Shown piece after piece: positions 40,215 through 47,162 of a stretch of DNA of 64,000 nt. Position numbers and translations under genes: made by a program. The notes under the pieces were generated by a model, which was not told where the DNA came from, did no database searches, and worked only from the letters and a program-made list of their open reading frames with translations. Each line of letters begins with the position of its first letter. Position 1 is the stretch's first letter. The DNA comes from Streptomyces hygroscopicus (GTDB lineage Bacteria > Actinomycetota > Actinomycetes > Streptomycetales > Streptomycetaceae): positions 1 through 64,000 of the forward strand of contig NZ_LBMW01000015.1 in the NCBI RefSeq assembly GCF_026168105.1, written 5' to 3'.

Positions 40215-42119
40215 TCAGAGCGCCGCCGCGCCCCTCTCCCTCAGCGCCTGGTCGTACTTCTGGAGGACCCACAGCTCGTTCTGCACGGCGGACGCATGGG
40301 CCGGGTCGGCCTGGTGGCCCAGGCGCGTCAGGGTGCTCTGGATGTCGCGGACGCGGCGTTCGACGGCGCGACGGCGGACCGTGACAAGCACGGTGCCCGC
40401 GTACAGCTCGTCCACCGTCCTGCGCATGATCGCCTCGACCGCCAGTTCCGTGACCATGGCCCGGACAGTGTCGTCGGGGGCCGCCTCGCGGACCCGGACC
40501 AGGTACTCCTGCGGATCCTGCGCACCGTACTCCGCGCCGCCCGCCTCCAGGATCGCCTCGCGGACGGCCGCGTACGGCGCCGCGGTGAACTCGTCGGCCC
40601 CGTACGCGTCGAACGCCGGGGAGACCAACTCGGGCTGCTGGAGGGCGAGTTTGAGCAGCTCGCGCTCCGTGGCGTAGACCGGGTTGCGGAGGTTGAGCGC
40701 GGGGCCCGAGACGGCCGGGCGAGCAGCCGCCTGGTACGGCTGCGGGGCGCGGGACCCGGCGGGTGCGGGGCCTCTGCCGCCCCGGTCGCGTGCCCAACGG
40801 GCCAGCTGCGCCACCCGCTTGACCACGAACTGGGTGTCGAGGATGCCGAGCATGCCCGCGAGCTGGACCGCGACCTCGTGCTGGGCGCCGCTGTTCTTGA
40901 TCCGGGCGACGACCGGCGCCGCCTCGTCCAGGGCGGCGGCGCGGCCCCCCGGGGTCTCGAGGTCGTAGCGGCTCACGATCTGGCGCAGCGCGAACTCGAA
41001 GAGCGGCGTGCGGGGTTCGACCAGGTCGGCGACCGCCTCATCGCCCTTCGCCAGGCGCAGCTCGCAGGGGTCCATACCGTCCGGCGCGATCGCGATGTAC
41101 GTCTCGGCGGCGAACTTCTGGTCGTCCTCGAAGGCGCGCAGGGCCGCCTTCTGGCCCGCCGCGTCACCGTCGAAGGTGAAGATCACCCGCGCCGAGCCGT
41201 TGTCCATCAGCAGCCGCCGCAGGATCTTGATGTGCTCGCCGCCGAATGCCGTGCCGCAGGTCGCGATGGCCGTGGTGACACCCGCGAGATGGCAGGCCAT
41301 GACGTCGGTGTAGCCCTCGACCACCACCGCCCGGCTCGTCTTCGCGATCTCCTTCTTCGCCAGGTCGATGCCGTAGAGGACCTGCGACTTCTTGTAGATC
41401 GCCGTGTCGGGGGTGTTCAGGTACTTCGGTCCGTTGTCCGCCTCGTACAGCTTTCTGGCGCCGAAGCCCACCACGTCCCCGCCGATGTCGCGGATCGGCC
41501 ACATCAGCCGGCCGCGGAAACGGTCGATGGGGCCGCGGCGGCCCTCCTGGGAGAGGCCGGAGAGCAGCAGTTCCTTGTCGCTGAAGCCCTTGCCGCGCAG
41601 ATACCGGGTGAGGTGGTCCCAGCCCTGGGGGCTGTAGCCGACGCCGAAGTGGACCGCGGCGGCCTGGTCGAAGCCGCGCTCGGCCAGGAACTTCCGCCCC
41701 GCCTCGGCCTCGGGCCCCGAGTCCAGCTGCTCGGCGTACCACTGGGCGGCGAGCTGGTGGGCCTCGACCAGACGGATGCGCTCGCCGCGCTGGTGGGTGG
41801 GGTTGTACCCGCCCTCCTCGTACCGCAGGGTGATGCCCGCCCGGGCGGCGAGGCGCTCGACCGCCTCCGAGAAGGAGAGGTGGTCGACCTTCATCACGAA
41901 GGTGATGGTGTCGCCGCCCTCCTGGCAGCCGAAGCAGTGGAACAGGCCCTTGCCCGGGCTGACCTGGAAGGAGGGGGACTTCTCGTCGTGGAAGGGGCAC
42001 AGCCCCTTCAGGTTCCCGCCGCCCGCGTTGCGCAGCTGGAGGTACTCGGACACGACGGCGTCGATCGGGACCGCGTCCCGAACCGCCTTCACGTCCTCGT
42101 CGTTGATCCGTCCTGCCAC
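40215..42119 (-). CDS. dnaG: DNA primase
   Basis: The product is 634 aa. The CHC2 zinc-binding domain has Cys41, His44, Cys62 and Cys65 (CPFHDEKSPSF, HCFGCQEGG). The RNA polymerase domain has the EGYTDVMACHLAGVTT and FTFDGDAAGQKAA Toprim motifs with the catalytic acidic residues, and the RFRGRLMWPIRDIGG segment. The C-terminal helical domain (last 170 or so residues) binds the replicative helicase. It makes RNA primers for Okazaki fragments at the fork. It follows the terminator of the flavoprotein gene and lies upstream of hrdA on the same strand, an echo of the dnaG-rpoD arrangement of other bacteria, here with a gap of 346 bp to the HrdA start. Confidence 0.96.
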   Translation of the reverse strand: MAGRINDEDVKAVRDAVPIDAVVSEYLQLRNAGGGNLKGLCPFHDEKSPSFQVSPGKGLFHCFGCQEGGDTITFVMKVDHLSFSEAVERLAARAGITLRYEEGGYNPTHQRGERIRLVEAHQLAAQWYAEQLDSGPEAEAGRKFLAERGFDQAAAVHFGVGYSPQGWDHLTRYLRGKGFSDKELLLSGLSQEGRRGPIDRFRGRLMWPIRDIGGDVVGFGARKLYEADNGPKYLNTPDTAIYKKSQVLYGIDLAKKEIAKTSRAVVVEGYTDVMACHLAGVTTAIATCGTAFGGEHIKILRRLLMDNGSARVIFTFDGDAAGQKAALRAFEDDQKFAAETYIAIAPDGMDPCELRLAKGDEAVADLVEPRTPLFEFALRQIVSRYDLETPGGRAAALDEAAPVVARIKNSGAQHEVAVQLAGMLGILDTQFVVKRVAQLARWARDRGGRGPAPAGSRAPQPYQAAARPAVSGPALNLRNPVYATERELLKLALQQPELVSPAFDAYGADEFTAAPYAAVREAILEAGGAEYGAQDPQEYLVRVREAAPDDTVRAMVTELAVEAIMRRTVDELYAGTVLVTVRRRAVERRVRDIQSTLTRLGHQADPAHASAVQNELWVLQKYDQALRERGAAAL

Positions 42120-42144
42120 GCGTGAATTCTACGGGGACGGACCG

Positions 42145-42177
42145 ACAGGCCCGCGCCCCGAAGGAGCGCGGGCCTGT
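42145..42177 (-). terminator. Hairpin between the flavoprotein gene and dnaG
   Basis: Perfect 12-bp stem (ACAGGCCCGCGC 42145-42156 with GCGCGGGCCTGT 42166-42177) and a 9-nt loop. On the minus strand it lies 112 bp after the flavoprotein stop and just ahead of dnaG, so it ends the upstream transcript. Confidence 0.8.
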
Positions 42178-42252
42178 GACGGCGCGGGACTCCGCACGCG
42201 TGGGCGCGACGGGCCATGAACGGCCCGCACCCGCCCGGCGGCGGAGCCCGGT

Positions 42253-42300
42253 GGACACGCTCGGGTGGACACGCTCAGGCGGACACGCTCAGGCGGACAC
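42253..42300. repeat. 14-bp tandem repeat spanning the flavoprotein stop codon
   Basis: Units beginning GGACACGCTC occur at 42253, 42267 and 42281, with a degenerate fourth at 42295. The second and third units are identical. The stop codon of the flavoprotein gene (42289-42291) lies inside the third unit. The unit is not a multiple of three, so gain or loss of a copy would shift the reading frame only beyond the stop. Confidence 0.8.
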
Positions 42301-43554
42301 GTTTTCCAGCGCCACCCCCGGGTCGGCCAATGCGTCCTGGTCCACGACGGTCCGCTCCCGGATCAAGCGCTGAATGGCGTCTGTGACGTCCCACACGTTC
42401 ACGTTCATCCCGGCCAGCACCCGCCCCTCCTTCAGCCAGAACGCGATGAAGTGCCGCTTCCCGGCGTCACCCCGGATCACCACCTCGTCGTACGACCCCG
42501 GCGGAGCCCAGCCCGAGTACTCCATCCCCAGGTCGTACTGGTCGGTGAAGAAGTACGGCATCCGGTCGTACGTCACGTCGTGGCCGAGCATCGCGCGGGC
42601 CGCCGCCGGGCCGCCGTTCAGCGCGTTCGCCCAGTGCTCCACGCGCAGCCGGGTGCCGAAGAGGGGGTGGTGGAAGGAGGCGACGTCACCGGCCGCGTAG
42701 ATGTCGGGGTCGGACGTCCGCAGGCGCGCGTCCACCACGATTCCGCCTCCGTGCGCACGGTCGGCCAGCTCCAGCCCCGCTGCCTCAGCGAGAGCGACCC
42801 GCGGCGCCGCGCCGATCGCGGCGAGCACGTCGTGCGCGGGATGCTCCTCGCCGTCGTTCGTGCGGGCGGCCAGCACCATGCCGTCCTGGCCGACGATCTC
42901 GGTGAGCCGGACGCCGAAACGGAAGCGGACGCCGTGCTCGCGGTGCAGTTCGGCGAAGACATTGCCCAGCTCGGGACCGAGGACCTTGTGCAGCGGGGTC
43001 GGCCCGTGCTCGACGACGGTGACCTCCGCCCCGTACTCGCGGGCCGCGGCCGCGACCTCCAGGCCGATCCAGCCGGCCCCGGCGATCACGATATGGCCGT
43101 TGTCCCGGCCCAGCGCGGCCAGGACGCCCTTGAGACGCTCGGCGTGGGCGAGGCGGCGCAGATGGTGGACGCCCGCGAGGTCCGTGCCCGGGATGTCGAG
43201 TCGGCGGGGCTCGGCGCCGGTGACGAGCAGCAGCTTGTCGTAGTGGACGAGCGTGCCGTCGTCGCCGTAGCGGACCGTCTTCGCGGCGCGGTCGATGGCG
43301 TCGACGGTCTGGCCGAGGTGCAGCTCGATGTCGTTGCGCGCGTACCAGGCGGGCTCGTGGACGAAGACGCTGTCGCGCTCCTCCTTGCCGAGCAGATAGC
43401 CCTTGGAGAGGGGAGGCCGCTCGTAGGGGTGGTCCCGTTCGTCGCAGATCAGTATCACGCGGCCGGTGAAGCCCTCCGCACGCAGCGTCTCGGCCGCCTT
43501 CGCGCCGGCGAGACCTCCCCCGACGATGACGTATGTCTGATCCGCGTCGACCAC
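42289..43554 (-). CDS. FAD-dependent ferredoxin/rubredoxin-reductase-like NAD(P)H oxidoreductase
   Basis: The product is 421 aa. N-terminal FAD motif YVIVGGGLAGAKAAETLRAEG, then PYERPPLSKGYLLGKE, typical of the BenA/CamA/rubredoxin reductase group. The NAD(P)H-binding Rossmann motif is HIVIAGAGWIGLEVAAAAREYGAEVTVVE, and the second FAD segment is DIYAAGDVASFHHPLFG. The C-terminal reductase domain (RVEHWANALNGGPAAARAMLG) completes it. It should pass electrons from NAD(P)H to a ferredoxin or P450 system, but no ferredoxin gene is adjacent. It lies downstream of dgt (94 bp, with a hairpin between), so it may have its own promoter. Confidence 0.88.
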   Translation of the reverse strand: MVDADQTYVIVGGGLAGAKAAETLRAEGFTGRVILICDERDHPYERPPLSKGYLLGKEERDSVFVHEPAWYARNDIELHLGQTVDAIDRAAKTVRYGDDGTLVHYDKLLLVTGAEPRRLDIPGTDLAGVHHLRRLAHAERLKGVLAALGRDNGHIVIAGAGWIGLEVAAAAREYGAEVTVVEHGPTPLHKVLGPELGNVFAELHREHGVRFRFGVRLTEIVGQDGMVLAARTNDGEEHPAHDVLAAIGAAPRVALAEAAGLELADRAHGGGIVVDARLRTSDPDIYAAGDVASFHHPLFGTRLRVEHWANALNGGPAAARAMLGHDVTYDRMPYFFTDQYDLGMEYSGWAPPGSYDEVVIRGDAGKRHFIAFWLKEGRVLAGMNVNVWDVTDAIQRLIRERTVVDQDALADPGVALENVSA

Positions 43555-43621
43555 TTGATGCCTCCTCTTAACGATGTCGCCACATGGGAGCGTCCCGCAC
43601 GCAGCGTGATGCGGGAAGAGG

Positions 43622-43643
43622 GAGTGGCCCGATCAGGCCACTC
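43622..43643 (-). terminator. Hairpin after dgt
   Basis: Perfect 8-bp stem (GAGTGGCC 43622-43629 with GGCCACTC 43636-43643). It lies just beyond the dgt stop on the minus strand. A second weaker hairpin (CCCGCA...TGCGGG, about 43593-43614) follows. Confidence 0.65.
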
Positions 43644-43647
43644 AGGG

Positions 43648-44997
43648 TCATGTCCAGGTCATGGGTTCTCCCGTGAGCCGGGCGTGCAGGGAGCGGGCCG
43701 AGGCGTCCGTGAGCGAGGCGATCTGGTCGACGAGCGCGCGCTTGCGGGCGCGGTCGTCGGCCGCCTCCTCGAACAGCGCCCGGAACTGCGGATCGAGCCC
43801 TTCGGGCGCGCGGGCGGTGAGCGCCTGTGCCAGCTCGGCGACGACGACGCGCTGGGCCGCTCGGAGCCGCTCCTGTTCGGCGCGCTGCATCACATACCGG
43901 TCGGCGACGGCCTTGAGGACCGCGCACTCCATACGGGTGCTCCTCGGCACGACGAGTTCGGCGGCGTACCGCGTGAGGCGCCCGCTGCCGTACGCCGCCC
44001 GTGTCGCGCCCTCGGCGGCCAGGCAGAAGCGGCCGATGAGCTGGCTGGTCGCGTCCTTCAGCCGGGCCTGGGCGACCGCGGAGCCGTCGTACCCGTGCGG
44101 CCACCACTCGTGGGCGAGGAGCCGGTCGAGGGCTTCGGCCAGCTCTTCGGGGTCGGTGTCCGCCGGCACGTACCGTCCGAGGGCGACGGCGAAGACCGCC
44201 TGGCGTTCGGGCTCGGCGTGCAGGCAGCCCGGGTCGATGTGGCCGGCGTGCAGACCGTCCTCGAAGTCGTGCACCGAGTAGGCCACGTCGTCGGACCAGT
44301 CCATGACCTGGGCCTCGAAGCAGGTGCGGTGGCCCGGGGCGCCCTTGCGGACCCAGTCGAAGACGGGGCGGTCGTCCTCGTAGACCCCGAACTTCCGGGA
44401 GCCGGGGTCGGTGGGGTGGTCGCCGCGCGGCCAGGGGTACTTGGTGGCGGCGTCGAGCGCCGCACGCGTCAGGTTCAGGCCCACGCTGACGAGTTCGCCG
44501 GTCCGTCCGGAGCGGACGAACCGCTTGGGCTCGATGCGGGCGAGCAGGCGCAGGGACTGGGCGTTTCCCTCGAAACCGCCGCAGTCCTCCGCGAACTCGT
44601 TCAGCGCCTGTTCGCCGTTGTGCCCGAAGGGCGGGTGGCCGAGGTCGTGGGAGAGACAGGCGGCCTCGACGAGGTCGGGGTCGCAGCCGAGGGCGGCGCC
44701 CAGCTCACGGCCGACCTGGGCGCACTCCAGGGAGTGGGTGAGCCGGGTGCGGGGGCTGGCGTCCCAGACCTGGCTCCGGGTGCCCGGGGTGACGACCTGG
44801 GTCTTGCCCGCCAGGCGGCGCAGGGCGGCCGAGTGCAGCACCCGGGCTCGGTCGCGCTGGAAGGCCGTGCGGCCGGGGCGCTTGTCGGGCTCGGGCGCCC
44901 AGCGCTCGACCGCCGAGCCGTCGTACGCGGAGCCGGCCGCCCAGCCGTTCTCGTACGGCGCGGGGGTGTCGTAGGCCTTCGGTGCGGTCCCGTCCAT
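43648..44997 (-). CDS. dgt: Deoxyguanosinetriphosphate triphosphohydrolase-like protein (HD domain)
   Basis: The product is 449 aa. It has the HD-superfamily metal ligands: His88 in RLTHSLE, then His117-Asp118 in SHDLGHPPFGHNGE (with His121). The N-terminus has the typical dGTPase segment FQRDRARVLHSAALRRLAGKTQV and the middle has WSDDVAYSVHDFEDGL. dGTPases cleave dNTPs to nucleoside and triphosphate and so control the dNTP pool. It is located near dnaG, a conserved arrangement in Streptomyces. It starts 85 bp after the end of the sirohydrochlorin chelatase gene on the same strand, so co-transcription is possible. Confidence 0.92.
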   Translation of the reverse strand: MDGTAPKAYDTPAPYENGWAAGSAYDGSAVERWAPEPDKRPGRTAFQRDRARVLHSAALRRLAGKTQVVTPGTRSQVWDASPRTRLTHSLECAQVGRELGAALGCDPDLVEAACLSHDLGHPPFGHNGEQALNEFAEDCGGFEGNAQSLRLLARIEPKRFVRSGRTGELVSVGLNLTRAALDAATKYPWPRGDHPTDPGSRKFGVYEDDRPVFDWVRKGAPGHRTCFEAQVMDWSDDVAYSVHDFEDGLHAGHIDPGCLHAEPERQAVFAVALGRYVPADTDPEELAEALDRLLAHEWWPHGYDGSAVAQARLKDATSQLIGRFCLAAEGATRAAYGSGRLTRYAAELVVPRSTRMECAVLKAVADRYVMQRAEQERLRAAQRVVVAELAQALTARAPEGLDPQFRALFEEAADDRARKRALVDQIASLTDASARSLHARLTGEPMTWT

Positions 44998-45081
44998 GCC
45001 CCGACAGTAGACGCAGCCGGTGACAATCGGGATGTCGGCATCCGTTCGACCCGGTGCGTTTCGCTCCGCCGGGCGGGGCGG

Positions 45082-45984
45082 TCAGGCCGAGGCCAGGGCC
45101 GGTTCCGCGGCCGGCTCGGGGGCCGCGAGCGCCTGGTCGTACCGGTGCACGACCAGACGGACCATGGCCGGATGGGCACCCAGCGGAGCCGCCGCGATCC
45201 AGGGAGCGGCCTCGGCGCACTCGGCGGCGAAACGGCCGGGCGCGGCGAAGTACGAGGCCACGGCGACCCGGTGCCGGCCGCGGGCGGCGAGGGCACGCAC
45301 CGCGGCGGGGACGGTGGGCGAGGCGGCGGAGGCGTAGGCCGGTACGACGGGGACGCCGAGGCGTTCGGCGAGGAGCTGCGCGGTGCGGCGGGTGTCGACG
45401 GCGGAGTCCGGGTCGCGGGAGCCGGCGGCTGCCAGCACGACCGCGCTCGCGCGGCGCTGGGCGTCGCTCGGTGCCGTGCGCCAGCCGGCCTCGACGAGCC
45501 GGGCGTACAGGGTCTCCACGAGCAGGGGGTGCGGACCGAGCGGGGCGGCCACGCGGGTGTGGGCCCGCGCCGCGGCCGCCGCCTCGGGGATGTCCCGCTT
45601 GACGTGGTGGCCGCGGCCGAGGAGCAGCGGTACGAGGACGGAGGGGCCGTCGCCGAGGGAGGCGAGCGTGTCGGGCAGCAGGGGTTCGTTCAGCTCGATG
45701 TGGCCGAGCTGCACGGGCAGGTGCGGGCGCAGTTCGCGGACGCGTTCGGCCAGGGTGCGCACGGTGGCCAGGGCGCGCGGGTCGCGGCTGCCGTGTGCCA
45801 CGAGGACGAGCGCGGGCGGGACCGGGCGGCGGGTGCCGTCGAGGGAGACGAGGCTGAGCTGGCTGCCGAGCTGGCTGGTGATCCGGTTCATGAGTTGCGC
45901 CGTGCTGTCGAGGTGGGCGCCGCGGTGCGGCCGGCCGCCCGGGCGGAGGTGGGACTCGTCGCGAGGTGGGTTCGACGCCGTCAT
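45082..45984 (-). CDS. Sirohydrochlorin chelatase (CbiX/SirB family)
   Basis: The product is 300 aa. It has two tandem CbiX-like halves. The first carries the metal-binding histidine in LVLVAHGSRDPRALATV and the second in VPLLLGRGHHVKRDIPEAAAAA. A C-terminal half repeats the fold (VVLAAAGSRDPDSAVDTRRT, VASYFAAPGRFAAECAEAA). The enzyme puts Fe2+ (or Co2+) into sirohydrochlorin. In this window the main user would be siroheme for nitrite reductase NirB, with nasA and nirBD close by. Co2+ insertion for cobalamin is the alternative. The N-terminal 40 or so residues are non-conserved and a later start cannot be excluded. Confidence 0.88.
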   Translation of the reverse strand: MTASNPPRDESHLRPGGRPHRGAHLDSTAQLMNRITSQLGSQLSLVSLDGTRRPVPPALVLVAHGSRDPRALATVRTLAERVRELRPHLPVQLGHIELNEPLLPDTLASLGDGPSVLVPLLLGRGHHVKRDIPEAAAAARAHTRVAAPLGPHPLLVETLYARLVEAGWRTAPSDAQRRASAVVLAAAGSRDPDSAVDTRRTAQLLAERLGVPVVPAYASAASPTVPAAVRALAARGRHRVAVASYFAAPGRFAAECAEAAPWIAAAPLGAHPAMVRLVVHRYDQALAAPEPAAEPALASA

Positions 45985-46167
45985 GGACCGATCCTGGCGC
46001 TACGACGTTGCCGGGCGGTTGCGTAACCGTGACGGGTGTTTTCCGGGGTTTCACGAGAGGGCGCCCGGGGGTGTGAGACAAGAGGCCGGGTGCGGTGAGG
46101 GCGCGTGGGAGGTTTCGGGCGCCCCGCACGTCCCGCGCGAAACCGGATCACCATACGCTGCGTCCCC

Positions 46168-46220
46168 ATTGAAGACATTGACGATATTGACGACGAAGAC
46201 ATTGACGACATCGACGACGC
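46168..46220. repeat. 9-bp repeats (ATTGACGAC type) upstream of the SanA-like gene
   Basis: Units ATTGAAGAC, ATTGACGAT, ATTGACGAC, GAAGAC, ATTGACGAC, ATCGACGAC run without interruption. Read in phase they would encode an Ile-Asp-Asp acidic repeat ending at a TGA (46224-46226), but there is no ATG/GTG start with a ribosome binding site. It is AT-richer than its surroundings and lies 33-85 bp ahead of the SanA-like start. Confidence 0.75.
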
Positions 46221-46252
46221 CGTGTGAAGCCGCGAGCTGGGGGGACGCTTCG

Positions 46253-46948
46253 ATGGGCCTGCCGCGCCCGAGGATCCGGGGATGGGGACTGCCGCGCACG
46301 CGTGCCGGGCGGCGGCGGGCCGTGCAGGGGCTGGTGCTGCTGTGTGTCCTGGCGCTGCTGCCGGCGACGTGGCTGTTCCTGGCCGCGGCCGGCCGGCTGC
46401 GCACCACCGAGGACGTGCCGCGCACACAGGTCGCCGTCGTCTTCGGCGCGGGCCTGTGGGACGGCGAGCCGTCGCCGTACCTCGCCCACCGTCTCGACGC
46501 GGCGGCGCGGCTGTACCGGGCGGGCCGCATCAAGGTTGTCCTCGTGACGGGCGACAACAGCCGCAAGGACTACGACGAGCCGGACGCGATGCGCTCCTAT
46601 CTGACGAAGCACGGCGTGCCGGAGTCCCGGATCGTCAGCGACTACGCGGGCTTCGACACCTGGGACTCCTGTGTCCGGGCGAAGAAGATCTTCGGTGTGG
46701 ACCGGGCGGTCCTGATCAGCCAGGGCTTCCACATCCGCCGCGCGGTCGCCCTGTGCCAGGCGGCGGGCGTGACGTCGTACGGCGTCGGTGTCGACGACAA
46801 GCACGACGTGACCTGGTACTACGGCGGCACCCGGGAGGTCTTCGCGGCGGGCAAGGCCGCCCTGGACGTGCTGTTCGAACCGGATCCGACGTTCCTCGGC
46901 CCGAAGGAGCGAGGCGTCGCGAAGGCCCTTGCGGCGGCGCGGGGCTGA
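46253..46948 (+). CDS. SanA/YdcF-like ElyC family membrane protein
   Basis: The product is 231 aa from the ATG at 46253. A basic N-terminus is followed by one membrane helix (VQGLVLLCVLALLPATWLFLAAA). The DUF218/SanA domain comes next: TQVAVVFGAGLWDGEPSPYLAHRLDAAARLYRAGRIKVVLVTGDN, DEPDAMRSYLTKHGVPESRIVSDYAGFDTWDSC and AVLISQGFHIRRAVALCQAAGV. SanA-type proteins affect envelope barrier function (vancomycin sensitivity in E. coli) and related ElyC proteins act in polyprenol metabolism, but the biochemistry is unsettled. It is monocistronic, with an unusual short repeat upstream. Confidence 0.85.
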   Translation: MGLPRPRIRGWGLPRTRAGRRRAVQGLVLLCVLALLPATWLFLAAAGRLRTTEDVPRTQVAVVFGAGLWDGEPSPYLAHRLDAAARLYRAGRIKVVLVTGDNSRKDYDEPDAMRSYLTKHGVPESRIVSDYAGFDTWDSCVRAKKIFGVDRAVLISQGFHIRRAVALCQAAGVTSYGVGVDDKHDVTWYYGGTREVFAAGKAALDVLFEPDPTFLGPKERGVAKALAAARG

Positions 46949-47111
46949 GGGTGGACCTCACGGATCCGACACCCGCCCTGGCTGCTGTTGCTGCCGTGCA
47001 CCGGCACGCCCGCCTTCGCACTGCGCCGTCCGCCAGCGCTCGCTGAACGTAGGCACGGGTCGCGACCTCACGCCGCCGCCCGCCGGGCGGGGAGGTCCTG
47101 GTCCCGGCCGC

Positions 47112-47150
47112 GTAACAGGGAGCCGCCACGGCACGTAACACGGCCGAAGC
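47112..47150 (+). promoter_or_regulatory. Putative GlnR box upstream of nasA
   Basis: GTAAC (47135-47139), six bases, then GAAGC (47146-47150): this matches the GlnR half-site pattern gTnAC-n6-GaAAC with one deviation. Another GTAAC (47112-47116) lies 23 bp upstream, close to the 22-bp spacing of tandem GlnR sites. It ends 12 bp before the start codon. In S. coelicolor nitrate assimilation genes are known GlnR targets. Confidence 0.6.
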
Positions 47151-47162
47151 ACGCTGAGCGGT

